64,000 nt of DNA from Phytophthora sp. 'mugwort'. Lineage: Eukaryota; Oomycota; Peronosporomycetes; Peronosporales; Peronosporaceae. The stretch covers positions 1,452,001 through 1,516,000 of the forward strand of contig JAUCEF010000003.1 in assembly GCA_033558025.1 (NCBI GenBank), in the 5' to 3' direction. Every line of letters begins with the position of its first letter. The first letter of the stretch is position 1. Position numbers and translations under genes: made by a program. Below the pieces are notes generated by a model that had not been told where the DNA came from, did no database searches, and saw nothing but the letters and a program-made list of their open reading frames with translations. Positions 1 through 10,946 of the stretch are shown in pieces.

Positions 1-409
1 ACAGGCACCTAGTGATGGACGTGTACTGCCGTCCGTTGCCGCAACGACTACGACCGGGCCATCATCGAGTGCTTCGGTTGAAAGCGCGGCGCAGTCAAGA
101 AACGTGTAGCCGATTCTGGTATATGAACAAGGTGCAGCATATCCGTCGTGAGCACCTCGCTTTCGCCCAAGCTCGCTGCCACACCTGGTAGGACGGGCTC
201 CGTCGTGCGCTACGTCCACCACACTGCTAAATGGCTGTAGTGGATTATCAAGTGCAACCTACCGCTCTCGTTTGCGAAAGCAAGCTGTCTCGATGGTACG
301 ATCATGCAGTGTACATATATCACGTTTCTTACTCCTCTTTGATTCACTGACTAACATCCGGCTATTAAAATGTGTACAGACACACGTCCTTGCAAGCGAT
401 CTGTGTAGA

Positions 410-1190
410 GACGCTCACGCGTTACATGGAGGGAAGTCAAGCACGCGATCGTGGCATAATACCGGTACGCTTTGGACTCATCATCAACGGGTGGATCCAT
501 GCCTCTGAGCACTACCTCGCGACCTTTGGATGATATGAGGTGGACGAAGCAGTGAAGTGCCCGCTGATTTTGATGGCACCACTCGGCGATCACGAGGATG
601 ATAACCATTCCCCTTCCGCCCAACATGCCTTCTTGGGGACGATTCTCTTCCGCGACTTCCGTAAGTGCTTCGAGCAGTGCGTCATTTTTTTGGAAACAAA
701 TGCTACGTCAATCGCCGCCTAGAGTCGTTGATGGGCGTCCCGCTAGTCGGGTGCGCCGGCCATTGCTTAAGATCTAGTCGTCAACGAAACGATCATGAAT
801 GTGCGGACGGCTTCGACGTGGTGAAAGCTCCATGCTGCAGATGGGAACACCAATTACTCAGCAAAACCCCGGTGAGTATTTGACCATTTTGTGAATATAT
901 TGCTCTATTGGTGCTAGAACGGTGTTTTGACGAACGTTTGCGGCTATAGTTTAGGCGAAACTTCTACGAATCACCCGTCAGCAGGCTCGGAGGGGTCTGC
1001 GTTTGTAATGCTGAACCGATACTTGTTCTCCTGCCGTTTATCGACGCAGACGAAGACGATCTCGAGGAATCGATACCGTCGGCTGCGTGAGCTCCTGGGC
1101 GAGCTGAAGGACGTGGGGTCCGTCTCGATGGCACTACACAGCGAGCATGTTAACCTTCTCGACGTCCGAGTCTGATTTAATGGTCTCATT
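410..1190 (+). pseudogene. hAT-family transposase relic 1
   Basis: Decayed central part of a hAT transposase, read by joining short stretches in different frames. Around 450-540 the sequence reads RFGLIINGW followed by SEHYLATFG, then a stop and YEVDEAVKCPLILMAPL, which is the hAT block around the first catalytic Asp. Around 660-770 there is NRRLESLMGVPLVGCAGH, matching the hAT block normally written as a GDN-type motif followed by PLVGCASH. Around 1090-1180 RRLRELLGELKDVGSVSM and LLDVRV match the region before the C-terminal dimerisation domain. Stops and frame changes are frequent, so it is not functional. Bases 1-409 may hold the N-terminal part, but I see no clear motif there. The same family recurs at 36.9 kb and 50.6 kb. 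Confidence 0.75.
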
Positions 1191-1249
1191 GCGACAATGA
1201 AGTTAGCACCTGAATTTTGCGCCCGTTACCAGCGTCCGCGAGCACGTTG

Positions 1250-2078
1250 TGGTCTGGCGCAATCAGCCGCAGGAATTCACTCAGTGAGGGACAGTGGAGT
1301 CGTGGGCGTTGTCCTCGGTCCCAACATATGCGAAGCACACGTTCATCTCCCAGTCGACGGCCACAAGCACGTTGGTGGAGAGTCAGCCCTTGCGGTTTCG
1401 GAAGGCCTCAGCATCAGCACTTGGTACGACAACTTGGAAATTGGCACTGTCGAACGCGCACACTGCCTCAGTGAAGTAGGAAAGCGCACTTTGAAGTGCG
1501 CTGGGATCGGTTCTGTCATTGCCATCTCAATGCGTAGAGCCAGCGGTATAGCCTGAACCCAATCATGTGATGCTTGTGGATGGACAGTGGAGTAGGAGAG
1601 GTCGAACTGGGTCTCCTGTCCTCTGCACGACTTGGCGCTTCCAAACCAGTCGAGGGTCACGCCTAGGATCTCTCGCTGGTCACGCAGAAAGCGGGGAATC
1701 CCTGGCTCATTAGCGCTAGTACAGGATGTCGAACGCGCAATGCCCCATCTGGAACTGGTCTAGGAAGATACCTTCATGCGGCGACTAGTACCGATCTCTG
1801 AAGAACATCCCAGCGCTTGCTGGAGATAAGAGCAACCTTGGCACACGGATTGCGTGACCGGACTCACTCAGCATCGCGACGACAACGGCGGTAGCGAGGT
1901 CATCGTCAGAGTCGGAGAAGATGTCGTCGCCCATGTTGGCCGATGCTGGATTGAACGGGGCTTCATTCAACTTCGATTTAGTGACTGCCACAAAATCATA
2001 CCTATTCGACACCACGCGAACACAATTCTGGAAGGCACGGATTATTGCGACCGACTGGCTGTTCATGGGACGAGCCAA
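1250..2078 (-). pseudogene. PIF/Harbinger-type transposase relic
   Basis: On the minus strand near 1340-1470 the sequence reads EAVCAFDSANFQVVVPSA, then FRNRKG, a stop, LSTNVLVAVDWEMNVCFAY and VGTEDNAHDSTV. This is the signature stretch of DDE_Tnp_4 (Harbinger) nucleases, with the RNRKG(W) block, the VDW Asp and the HDS motif. The upstream part (about 1785-2078) has an acidic start, MGDDIFSDSDDDLATAVV, typical of N-termini of these oomycete proteins. The Trp of RNRKGW has become a stop and frames change between blocks, so this is a dead copy. It abuts the hAT relic on its low-coordinate side with no visible gap. Confidence 0.7.
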
Positions 2079-2429
2079 TTATACCCGACGCAGCACCGAT
2101 TGTGCCCGAAAGTGCCTGACTGCAGAAACATCTGTTTTCTCGGTCCGTTCGGTTTGGTGTATAGCATACATACTCCGGATAATGAGGGCTCGTCAACCTG
2201 CCGATCGGGTAGCTCTACACATCTGATTTCATACATACCAAACTGACTTCTTGACAGACTAAGGCCACTTCACCGCGCCATAGGTAGCTGCAGACAGTAC
2301 ACGGGTCAAGGGTACGTCATCATGTTCCATACATAACCTGACCTATTGACAGACACGTTGACAACAAACCATCTTGCGAGGTATTAAAGAAGCCGAGTGA
2401 AAACGTATTGAAAGTTATCACAAGAGCAT

Positions 2430-3218
2430 ACGAAGATAGCGGTATCGTAAATACTGCAACGTATTCTTATGAAGCTCGCAATTGGTCCTTCTGCCACGAC
2501 GTAAATCGATAATCAGCACAAGATATTGCTTCTTGAAAGTATTTCACCACGTGGAATTGACAAAGTAAAATTCGCACGTTTGGTAAGGCAGCGTTCAAGA
2601 TTCCGATTTCCGTGAAGTCTTTGTCAATCACCGCGCACATTAATTTGTGCCAGGCGGGTTGTTCTTCTTGGACTCCTCAATCGCCGAAAACAATGTTGCT
2701 GCGCGTTCATTTTGAACAACGGCATTTTGTACACTGACCCTTCCCCATAAGCGTCATGTGCCATAAACGAAAATATGTTGTACTTCGACGAATTCCATGG
2801 GCCGCATCGATCATTAATACCTCAAGGAACCTATGTAAACCATCAACCATGTGCTTCGTTTGCAATGTAAAAAATGTAGGTAGCAATTTTCTAAGATGAG
2901 CACATATAGACAGAATAAACTAAGTACTGGTGACCTCGGATTCAGAATGATAGCATTTGATCTACAAACCTTCCCGTTCAACGAATATACATGACCGACG
3001 TTCACTGGGACTCAGCAGAACTTAAGATTCCAGCTCTTAAGACGCTGCGCACGGTTCGAAGATCCTTGTTCCCGCTTCTTGAGCGATCGAACAAGATTCT
3101 GGACATTTTGTGGGGACGGGTTGCTATCTGTTTGATCTACCAGAAATTTGAGAGTGCTTTTAGACTTCGCGCCTGCTTTTAGCAGAGGGTCTACAGTCTC
3201 CAAAACCTCGTCTTCCAC
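2430..3218 (-). pseudogene. MULE-type transposase relic
   Basis: Read on the minus strand. The 5' part (3218-3012) gives PLLKAGAKSKSTLKFLVDQT and PSPQNVQNLVRSLKKREQG, the N-terminal block of Mutator-like (MULE/FAR1-related) transposases. Downstream, around 2570-2760, FSFMAHDAYGEG, NICAVIDKDFTEIGIL, ALPNVRILLCQFHVVKYFQE and ADYRFTSWQK can be read. These are the DDE-domain core with the D-x-D and CQFH motifs of MULEs. The region is AT-rich and has stops and frame changes, so only the fossil remains. No zinc knuckle or terminal repeats were found. Confidence 0.65.
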
Positions 3219-3411
3219 TGAAAGACAATTACGAGCATAACTCTTTTACGCTCGCACTCCTAAGTGGCGGTTATGTGCCAGCGTGGCGTTTGTCATACAC
3301 GCATCGAATTCGTTTGTGAAAATGTTGACGATTCGGAGGCAGCATTAATATAATAACACATAGCCGCATAGTTAGTAAAAACACAGAATGCGACCGACTG
3401 CCAAATCGGTA

Positions 3412-5305
3412 CACCCCCACCCTTATTAGTCGTGCGACCTAAATAGTCGTGCATCGTACTTAGTATAGTATGTCACATTAATTAGTCATGCACACAACAT
3501 AGTAATGAACCTAAAAGTCATACACCAAAATAAGTCGACCTCAACTTGACTTGTGGCTGCGCGGTCTCGACGAAAACAGTCACAACGACAGATTCTCACA
3601 ATCAGAATCTGATGGCGGAGCCCAAGCGAGCACTCCAGCATGTTGTCTCGCTGCCGAGTCGCGTCCAAAGCATTGAGTGGATGGAGCTCAATGCAGAGCT
3701 CAACGGCGAAGACGGTTTCATCGGCAGAGCCCTCGACCAGCTCGCTGCTCTGTTTCGTTCCAGCAATCGCCGGGTCAACGTGAGCAAGGCCCGGGATTGG
3801 TGGAAAAAGAGGGAGGAGGTACGCGCCAAGCTCGGGAACAAGCAACAACTTAAGTACGGTAGATCTGATCGCAGTTCTCGACAGCAGTTCGTTGTCAAGA
3901 CCCTCGCCGGGTGCGGTAGAAACTCGAGACTCACCGGGAGTGGCTGTATCCGTAGCTTTTGACCGAGTTTGAGCGGCTGCGCAAAGCCGGGGTCAAGTTT
4001 TCGGTTCCGTTGGTAATATACATTGCCAGTATTATGATCGAGGACAGTGCTCACATCATCTACAACAAGATTTCGCAGTCCGCAGTGCTCCGTTCGCGTC
4101 TAAGATGACCGAGCATCGCGTGCAGTCGTTCCTGGAGCGCTGCCATATTGTCCCACGTCGCCTAAAAGGGAAGACGCAGGTCAGCGAGGCCAAACAGCAG
4201 TTCATCGACACAGAGGTGGCCGTCCACCCGGGGAAGCTGAAACGTCAGTTTGATGATAAGATCATTGACCCCAACTAAATTTATAATATGGACCAGAGCC
4301 ACTTCATGATAGATCTGGACGATGGCAAAACACTCGAGTTTCTAGGGCTGAGGAGGTGAAGTATCGAAAGTTGTGTCGGGTATGTTTGTTGCATTTGATT
4401 GGTTGTTATCTGTAAATTTATCTGTTGATTGGCTAATTTTTCATGCAATGTGATGTTTGGATTTTAGGCAGGGAAGGCATTACAATGTGCATGCTGCTGA
4501 AGGGTGGGCGCGATGCGAAAGTCTTGTGCCCAACGCTGATATTCAAGAATAAAACTCCAGCTATCCGATTCAAGGCTTTCCCGATGATGGTAGCGTTTGT
4601 TATCGATCGTCACCTTCTGCATTTATCATCATGCTGCAATTGCTACATGACGTTAGAACGTGGGGTCCAGGTGGACCTTTTGCTGATGATCGTATTTCTT
4701 TGGGTGGACAATTGCACCGAACACCCCAGCGATGAGGTACAGGCGGCAGCAAAATTGCTCAAAGCAACTGTCAGCTTCTTCCCGTCCAATACGACGGATA
4801 AAGTAGAGCCAGCTGATCGATTTCCTATTCAACGAATCAAAGCACACTGGCTCCACCTGTGTGAGGCTCACAATATGACTGCGATTAGACGAAGTGAATG
4901 GGTAAAAAGTCGGGGGCGGTGGCTATCCCGGGGAAGCAGGTTTTCCTAGAGACTGCAGCTGAATGCGTTCGATGCGTGAACCTGGAAGTCGACAGCAAGG
5001 GATGCGACTGGACGATAAAATCGATGCTGCTATGCGGGCTAGCTGTAGCTGACGATGACGTTTCGAGAGTAGAACAACTAAGTAAGCCACTTCGCGAGCT
5101 GATAGCTCAGTACCCTGTTGAGTTTGAGCGCGGGTATAACGAGGTTGAAGTGCAATGAAAGCGTGATACTGCTGACAGACGTTAAGAGCAGACGTTAATT
5201 AGTCGTGCACCGTATATAGTCGTGGACGCCAAATAGTCAGTTAACTTTGAAGCCGCGCAGCTTTCCACCAGAATTATCGGAGCCCGACTAATGAGGGGGG
5301 GGGGG
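3412..5305 (+). mobile_element. pogo-like DNA transposon with TIRs and TA target duplication
   Basis: The left end CACCCCCACCCTTATTAGTC and the right end, read in reverse complement, CCCCCCCCCCCTCATTAGTC form imperfect 20-bp terminal inverted repeats. Each is flanked by TA (3410-3411 and 5306-5307), the target duplication expected of the Tc1/mariner-pogo superfamily. Both ends carry short internal repeats of the type TAGTCGTGCA (3427-3510 and 5200-5245). The 1.9-kb body holds the decayed transposase described in the next entry. The ends are better preserved than the gene, which suggests a late member of a non-autonomous family. Confidence 0.75.
3553..5158 (+). pseudogene. pogo/CENP-B-like DDE transposase, decayed
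   Basis: Several frames together give a pogo-type DDE transposase. The sequence near 4088-4275 reads VQSFLERCHIVPRRLKGKTQ and continues to FDDKIIDPN. Near 4288 NMDQSHFMIDLDDGKTLEFL gives the first catalytic Asp block. Near 4470-4580 GITMCMLLKGGRDAKVLCP and IFKNKTPAIRF follow. The block LWVDNCTEHP holds the second Asp, and FFPSNTTDKVEPADRF the third region, where oomycete copies usually read QPADV. At least three frame changes and internal stops break it. The N-terminal part (3613-3850) is coiled and basic, with REEVRAKLGNKQQ. Confidence 0.7.
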
Positions 5306-5307
5306 TA

Positions 5308-5634
5308 CCAGAACGTGACCGACTGTAATCAACAGGCGGACTGTAATCGATTGTAACCGACTCCAATAGACGGCAACAGAGTGCAACCAACTAAATGAAC
5401 CACGTAACTGTGCCTTACACTTAATAGGATGCATTTCTTGATGCGGACGTTTAACTTGAACCGGTACTTATATTCCCTCCGTGGGTGCAGATCAGTCTTA
5501 TCGTAAATCTTCCATTTGGCTGGGATCAGTGATGCAGCCGGCGTGTGAGCGCTGGATACACTTGCTACGCTCGCTTACGCTCTAGTATGAGAGGCCTCGG
5601 AAATCTACATAGTAAAGTTGGCTTTGCGTACAGT
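5308..5634. repeat. short degenerate repeats beside the pogo element
   Basis: Immediately right of the pogo element the motif GACCGACTGTAATC recurs in degenerate form (about 5317-5390: ACCGACTG, CGGACTGTAATCG, AACCGACTCC). The same motif, GACCGACTG, is present just left of the element at about 3392, so the element landed inside this repeat. No gene is visible. Confidence 0.4.
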
Positions 5635-6144
5635 TCATACGAAATATTTCATCGCTGAATACTTGCCTGTAGCGTTTCTGTTTCTAGTACTCGTCCGTGT
5701 AGGCGTGAAATTTATCCCACCAAGGGATTTGCGTCTTCTCCAAGTCTGAACACTCGTAGAGATACACTCATGGAGACACTCATCCCCGGAGCTCAGATAT
5801 TCGATGGACTTGCAACCGACCCGAGTCGTATCGATTAAGGTGGAGTCCGCGCGCCATACCGCATCGCCGTCTGTCGAAGATGCAGCAACCTCCCCCGACT
5901 TGGTAGAATCGAACTCCAAACTCTCAGCTCCACTGCAATCCCGTCCCCCTTCGGGAGAGTCCAACGGAGGCCGCTTCCTTCCTGGTATGCTCGACACGCG
6001 TTTCCCCGAATGAGTGGCTTTGCATACATGTATTAAATTGTATTCGTACGGAGTGGTTACAGAGTCAGGAACGTTTCTGCATCGTTCTCCGGCTGCATGG
6101 ACCAGTCGGTCGCAATACTCACTCTCATGCTGGAAAGTGTCCAT
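5635..6144 (-). CDS. hypothetical ORF, 169 codons, unrecognised
   Basis: An uninterrupted minus-strand frame that starts MDTFQHESEYCDRLVHAAG and ends SAMKYFV. It is rich in Ser, Asp and Arg, with a central stretch of SGEVAASSTDGDAVW type and a basic tail with RTSTRNRNATGK. No family is recognised, and there is no signal peptide or membrane segment. The frame directly upstream (6155-6200) reads MTHFWSFIRN before a stop, so this could be the 3' part of a longer decayed gene. Given the neighbouring transposons, a transposon-derived fragment is as likely as a real gene. Confidence 0.25.
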   Translation of the reverse strand: MDTFQHESEYCDRLVHAAGERCRNVPDSVTTPYEYNLIHVCKATHSGKRVSSIPGRKRPPLDSPEGGRDCSGAESLEFDSTKSGEVAASSTDGDAVWRADSTLIDTTRVGCKSIEYLSSGDECLHECISTSVQTWRRRKSLGGINFTPTRTSTRNRNATGKYSAMKYFV

Positions 6145-7521
6145 TTCAAAAGAATCAATTACGGATAAAAGACCAAAAATGTGTCATTCCGTGAACGGTG
6201 GGCCATAGTATAATGCGTATGGTGCTTTTAGCGAGCTGATATTGTGCACAGCATAGACTAATGTATTTTTTCTTATACATACTGCCTTTACTGTGCCTTG
6301 ATGGTTGCGACAGTTCAAAACTTAGCATGTAGGTAACTTGAACATCCATGCTCTATATGTCTTTTATGACGTTGGACGTACTGTATATACTGTGCAGGTC
6401 AGTATCTCAGCCGCTCCGACTGTGATTGGGCAGAGGTAAAACAAAATAGATCACTTATGCGGTCGTGCCTGGTGGCGAGCCGATCTGCTATTGTCCAATA
6501 GTCCACTGGGTTCGGCACGGTACTGTGTGGCACAGTTTCATTGGCCTGACGAAATATGCACATCTTAAAAGGGAAGCGGCACTAGCGTAGAAGCTCAAAC
6601 CAACAGGCACCTCAAGAGTATCGAGGGCCTTTTGCGCTGTACGAGTCGAAAAAAAGGCAAACAGTGTAATTATTCGAAGAGAGATGAGCGCTGAAGACGG
6701 CGATTATCACGAACAAAGCACGGCACAGACCTGGGGTTAAGACCAACAAACACCATACTTATGGTTGCAATATCACCGGCTTCATGTATTATGTATTAGC
6801 TGTCCAATCGCTACGTGCGACATTGTTGCCACTTCAACGTCTGGCATCTTCGAAAACTGAAGCCAGGGGTGACGGATTATTATTATTTCGGTTGCCAACC
6901 CGCGTCCTTGTCGCCAGATCCCCCTGTCTCTTCGACGGCGTTGCCCCAAAGCGTATGGAACTAGTCTACTGCATTTAGTTAGCGAACGGTCTTGATAAAA
7001 GATATCTGTGTCAGAATGAATCGCTCTATGTTAGACGAAGCTGGGCAACAGACGAATACTTCAACAAAATGCCAACGCAGCCGTCTGTCTAACCGACCGA
7101 TGTAGAACGATGCCGCCAGAATCTCGCCCGACAGCGAATCGCCGGAAGAGATGTACCCTCTCGGGCGGAGACTCCAACGATTGTAAGTACACTTTGGGCT
7201 CGGGCGCCGTCTTGTCTACGAAGTGCAGTACATACCGCGACACAGCGAACCGTTTGAGCGCGAAGTGGGGAACTTTCTCGTCACTACTGGACGGCACTTC
7301 CAAGAAACATTTGAACAAACCAGTAGTAACGTAACTGGTTTGTTCTAGTACTCTTCCTAAAACCTCCAATTTTTATCTTTCCATGAGTTCGTCAGCAACA
7401 CATGCATACGCATCCAGCATTTGGCTCCGCATACGTATCCCGTCACCGCGAACAGGTTCAGCTCTTGCTCCAAATCTTTATGCCATTTGGGAATTCGTCG
7501 CGAGTAGGACAAGTTTATAGC
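6145..7521. other. intergenic, no supported gene
   Basis: Only short ORFs without recognisable motifs. A 74-codon plus-strand frame at 7110-7334 lies close to the kinase start, but no splice join to the kinase could be justified. No terminal repeats or tandem repeats were noticed. Confidence 0.5.
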
Positions 7522-8388
7522 ATGACGCTCGTGAGCAACCGGTATCACGTGGTGCGCCAGCTCGCACAAACAGCGTACGGCGGTATTTTCCTGTGCGACG
7601 ACGAGTTCCAGCGCCCTCGACGCGTCGTGCTCAAGTCCGTGTCGCTCCTGCACGCCATCAACATGCTAGATATGAGCAAGCCGGAACTGCAGGCGCCTGA
7701 TGACCCGCGGCAAGAGAAGGCTTTCTCCAATTTGCAACGAACGGAGGCTCCGCACCCGCACATCGTTCAGTACCTAGACGATTTTATCGAGGATCACACG
7801 CTCTACTTCGTGCTCGAATACTGCGCCGGTGGCGACTTGTACTCAGCTGTGAATCGTGGCGAAAACCGGCGACTGGCTTGCGCAGATGCACTGAACGTCG
7901 TCAAAGGAGTGGCGATGGGTGTCGCCTGTTTACACAGCCGGCGTATCGCCCATCGAGACTTAAGCCTCGAGAACATAATGCTCAGTGACGGCGTGTGCAA
8001 GATTGGAGACTTCGGGCTGTCCGCACGGGCAGACCAGCCGTGCGTACAACGCGTGGGCAAGGCCTACTACATGGCGCCCGAGGTGGTGGCGCACGGCGTG
8101 GTGTTCGACCTCAAGGCGGCGGATGTGTGGTCACTCGGCATTATCTTGTTCATCCTGGTGACGGGGTCTCCGTTGGTGCCGCTAGCGACGGAACAGGACG
8201 CCGCCTTCCGCGCGTTCAAGAAGGTTGGTGTGCGCGAGGTGCTGAGCGCGTGGCATATGGCAGCTTTGATAGACGAGAGCGTGATTCTGCTGCTGGAAGG
8301 CATGTTGCAGTGCGATCCGAACCAACGACTGACCGTCGAGCAGGTGCTGAATCACGTGTCGTTCGCACGGAGAACACCCGCGGCCTGA
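7522..8388 (+). CDS. Ser/Thr protein kinase (single-domain)
   Basis: A 288-residue protein that is almost entirely a protein kinase catalytic domain, so it should phosphorylate Ser/Thr on unknown substrates. The ATP-site lysine is in VVLK (residue 38). The catalytic loop HRDLSLEN is at 144-151, DFG at 163-165, YYMAPE begins the P+1 region and DVWSLGIILFILVTG is helix F. The glycine loop is unusual: LAQTAYGGIF, with the first two glycines of GxGxxG replaced by Ala and Thr. The catalytic loop has Ser where most Ser/Thr kinases have Lys. HRD and DFG are intact, so it may still be active. The start at 7522 places the domain 7 residues in. An in-frame ATG at 7402 would add 40 residues without motifs. 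It is intronless and lies between transposon relics and Arp4. Confidence 0.9.
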   Translation: MTLVSNRYHVVRQLAQTAYGGIFLCDDEFQRPRRVVLKSVSLLHAINMLDMSKPELQAPDDPRQEKAFSNLQRTEAPHPHIVQYLDDFIEDHTLYFVLEYCAGGDLYSAVNRGENRRLACADALNVVKGVAMGVACLHSRRIAHRDLSLENIMLSDGVCKIGDFGLSARADQPCVQRVGKAYYMAPEVVAHGVVFDLKAADVWSLGIILFILVTGSPLVPLATEQDAAFRAFKKVGVREVLSAWHMAALIDESVILLLEGMLQCDPNQRLTVEQVLNHVSFARRTPAA

Positions 8389-10946
8389 GAAGAGACCATG
8401 CAGTAAGTGTCCAATATGAATTATTGTGACCAGCGCCAGGAGTCGGGAGGAGGAGCATTGTTTTTGACGTAATCTTTGGAGTTAATAAAACCTTACCGTC
8501 ATGTTACATGTGAACCGCTCTGTTGCGTGAGACATCGCTGTCATGCGCATCCCACCTCACTGGCTTGAATTTTCCGGAACTGTAATAGATACTGTCAGCA
8601 TCGGCGCGTGGCTCCGCGGTGGACAAAGGAGCGCGGGACGGAGGATGACAAAGAAGAAAATGACCCTCGACGAGGGCCTCGGCATAGTTAACGGGCGGTG
8701 GACGACAAACGGGCTGCTGAGCGCCGTCTCGGAGCCTACTTGTCCGCCAAAGATATCCCGGCATGGGGCGCTAGATTTAGCCTAAGGATACACGGTCTAG
8801 TTTTCTGAGGGGCTTTAACCCATGCGAATTGCGTCTATCGCTTTATCAGGCGCTCGACAAAAGTAAATGCAAACATGGCACGGATCGGTACGTTTTCTCA
8901 TTCCCGAGGTGATGAGCCACACCATTGGGTCAAGAGTGGTGATCAAATGCGGGGCTGCTGCTTCCTGCGCCGAGGATCAGAAAAAAAGCAGACTTGCAAG
9001 GTTGAGCTGTTGTGCTCTTCTGTTTTTTCATCGAGCTTACTGCCTAGTCGTGGAGCAGCACACAGCGACGACATTTTTCGTCCAGGGCACAGCCGATGAA
9101 ATCTGAGGCAGGGAATTGCCGTTTCCCTCACTGACAGAACGCATAGCGTGGTGCGGCGACCTCGGGTTGCGCTTATAATAAGAGGATACTTAACTTGCTG
9201 TTGAGCAAGCCAAAGGTTGGAACAGGCGCGCAGTTTTCGCTAGTCTCCTTTGCGGTGTTGACATTTGAGGTACATGGTAACTCTGCAAGAAAGACTAAAC
9301 CAGTTATCATTCAGACAGGCGATGTTGGAGTGCGCCGTCTGGGAGCTTCTGAGTGGGAAGAAAGGGAAATGGGTCTCAGCTCCAGGTTGGAATCCAAATT
9401 TCTAAAGCGGGGCTGGATCTCATGGACTTGTAGACGCAAGCCAACTTAATAAGCATGGTCAGTGTGGGGGCTTATTTGGACTGCTATATGACCCCAGGTC
9501 AGCAAGTCTGCGTATTTGGAAAATACCGTCGCAGAACACTACAGATCTTTTCAAAGGATTCGGGATTCAGTGTGCCACATCTAATGTCATCGTAACACAT
9601 TCCAGTTTACACTAGCTCGAGGGGATCAATCGATATGCGTTACTCGCGGGGTGTCGGAACTCATTATTCATTGTTCTTGCCGAGCAGATAATGGAGCATC
9701 TGACAAAAAAATTCTACAATCGCAGTGACTTTTGAGCATTTGTGGTAGTCATTATCATGAGTAATAAGCTATTCGAGTGTACGGAACATGCCGATTGCTT
9801 TCTAATTTGCAAAGTCATTTTCAGATTGGGCAGCTGATATTGAAGGCTTCATCCAGCAATTGTGGTTTTCGATAAAAAGAGTGAACGAATTGCCCTTGTT
9901 TCTTTTCCCAATATTACACAGCATATCTGTTCCAAGGCGTTGTACGCCGATAGGGGAGCTTTCTAGCTTCTGATGTCTCAAACCTCGTCATTGCGTCTTG
10001 TCGGTCCATCCACCAATTGCAATCCCTCATGGTATATCGACCCATCGCAGCGAGCCTTCTCCCTAGCTGCAACAGCATTTTGGCTAGGCCTTGTCGCATG
10101 AAGACGGACGAGGTCGCGAAAGTACGAATTACTGGTATTCCACTGGGGCACAGCGTCTTTGGGATCAAAACCCGGGCAATTGACTCGGCGATTAAGCAAA
10201 GTGAACCTGTTAAACTTGGGCACTCAATCGTTTCCAGTAAATATGGATTCCGCGATCAACAAGACGTGCACGCTATGTGATCCGGATGAGCTGATCTCCT
10301 ATTTGTACACGACGAAGAAGGGAACCAGTGATTGCGTCGAATCTGACAGGAGCGAAAATAAAATTTTGGTTCTTACGCAACTATGGTTGAATTTAAAAGC
10401 TCTGCCATTAAGAACGGAGAACGTCACTGAAGTTATAAGCAATCTTGTAACATATATACGACCAGGGGTAGCTCACAATATACTTACTCTATACGAACCC
10501 TAGCGGAGATCAACTTGCCCTGTGTGCACTCTCAGCTATCTTGCGCGACAACTATAGATCAACGGCGAAAGATGCAGGCCCCTTTAGGACAGCGTTACCA
10601 AGATTCAGCAAAGATTGCCAATATTCTTTGTTGCAATCGTTTTATCGCTTCGTAATGCGTTAAAAGTTTTGACAAGGATTCAAGAAAGTAATCCATACGT
10701 GTACCATATATTTTACAGACACGCAGGGAAATGCTTACTCAGAATTTCAAATATATTTACCTGGTGTCTGAGCTGTTTTGCCGATGTCGCGGACGTAGTT
10801 GTCGCGGCATTATACTCAGCAGCAGCAGGAAGCCGCGTTGTTCATTCGTTTCTAGTTCTACACAAGAAAAGGTATACTGACAACAGAAAAAAACATATAA
10901 TCGATTCAACGAAGACATGCATTTTATCCTCGCGAAATTCCGACTA
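8389..10946. other. intergenic, no firm gene
   Basis: About 2.5 kb with only short frames. The longest with protein-like composition is 10159-10503 (+), 114 codons, ending in VTYIRPGVAHNILTLYEP. It has no recognised domain, and its first third overlaps a competing minus-strand frame (9978-10223) containing KDAVPQWNTSNSYFRDLV. Either could be a transposon fragment, and I do not call a gene. 9450-9900 is AT-rich with no feature. Confidence 0.4.

Noticed and set aside
10159..10503. 114-codon plus-strand ORF as a gene
   Set aside because: No domain, and a competing minus-strand frame overlaps it. The surroundings hold no splice or promoter signal I can defend.
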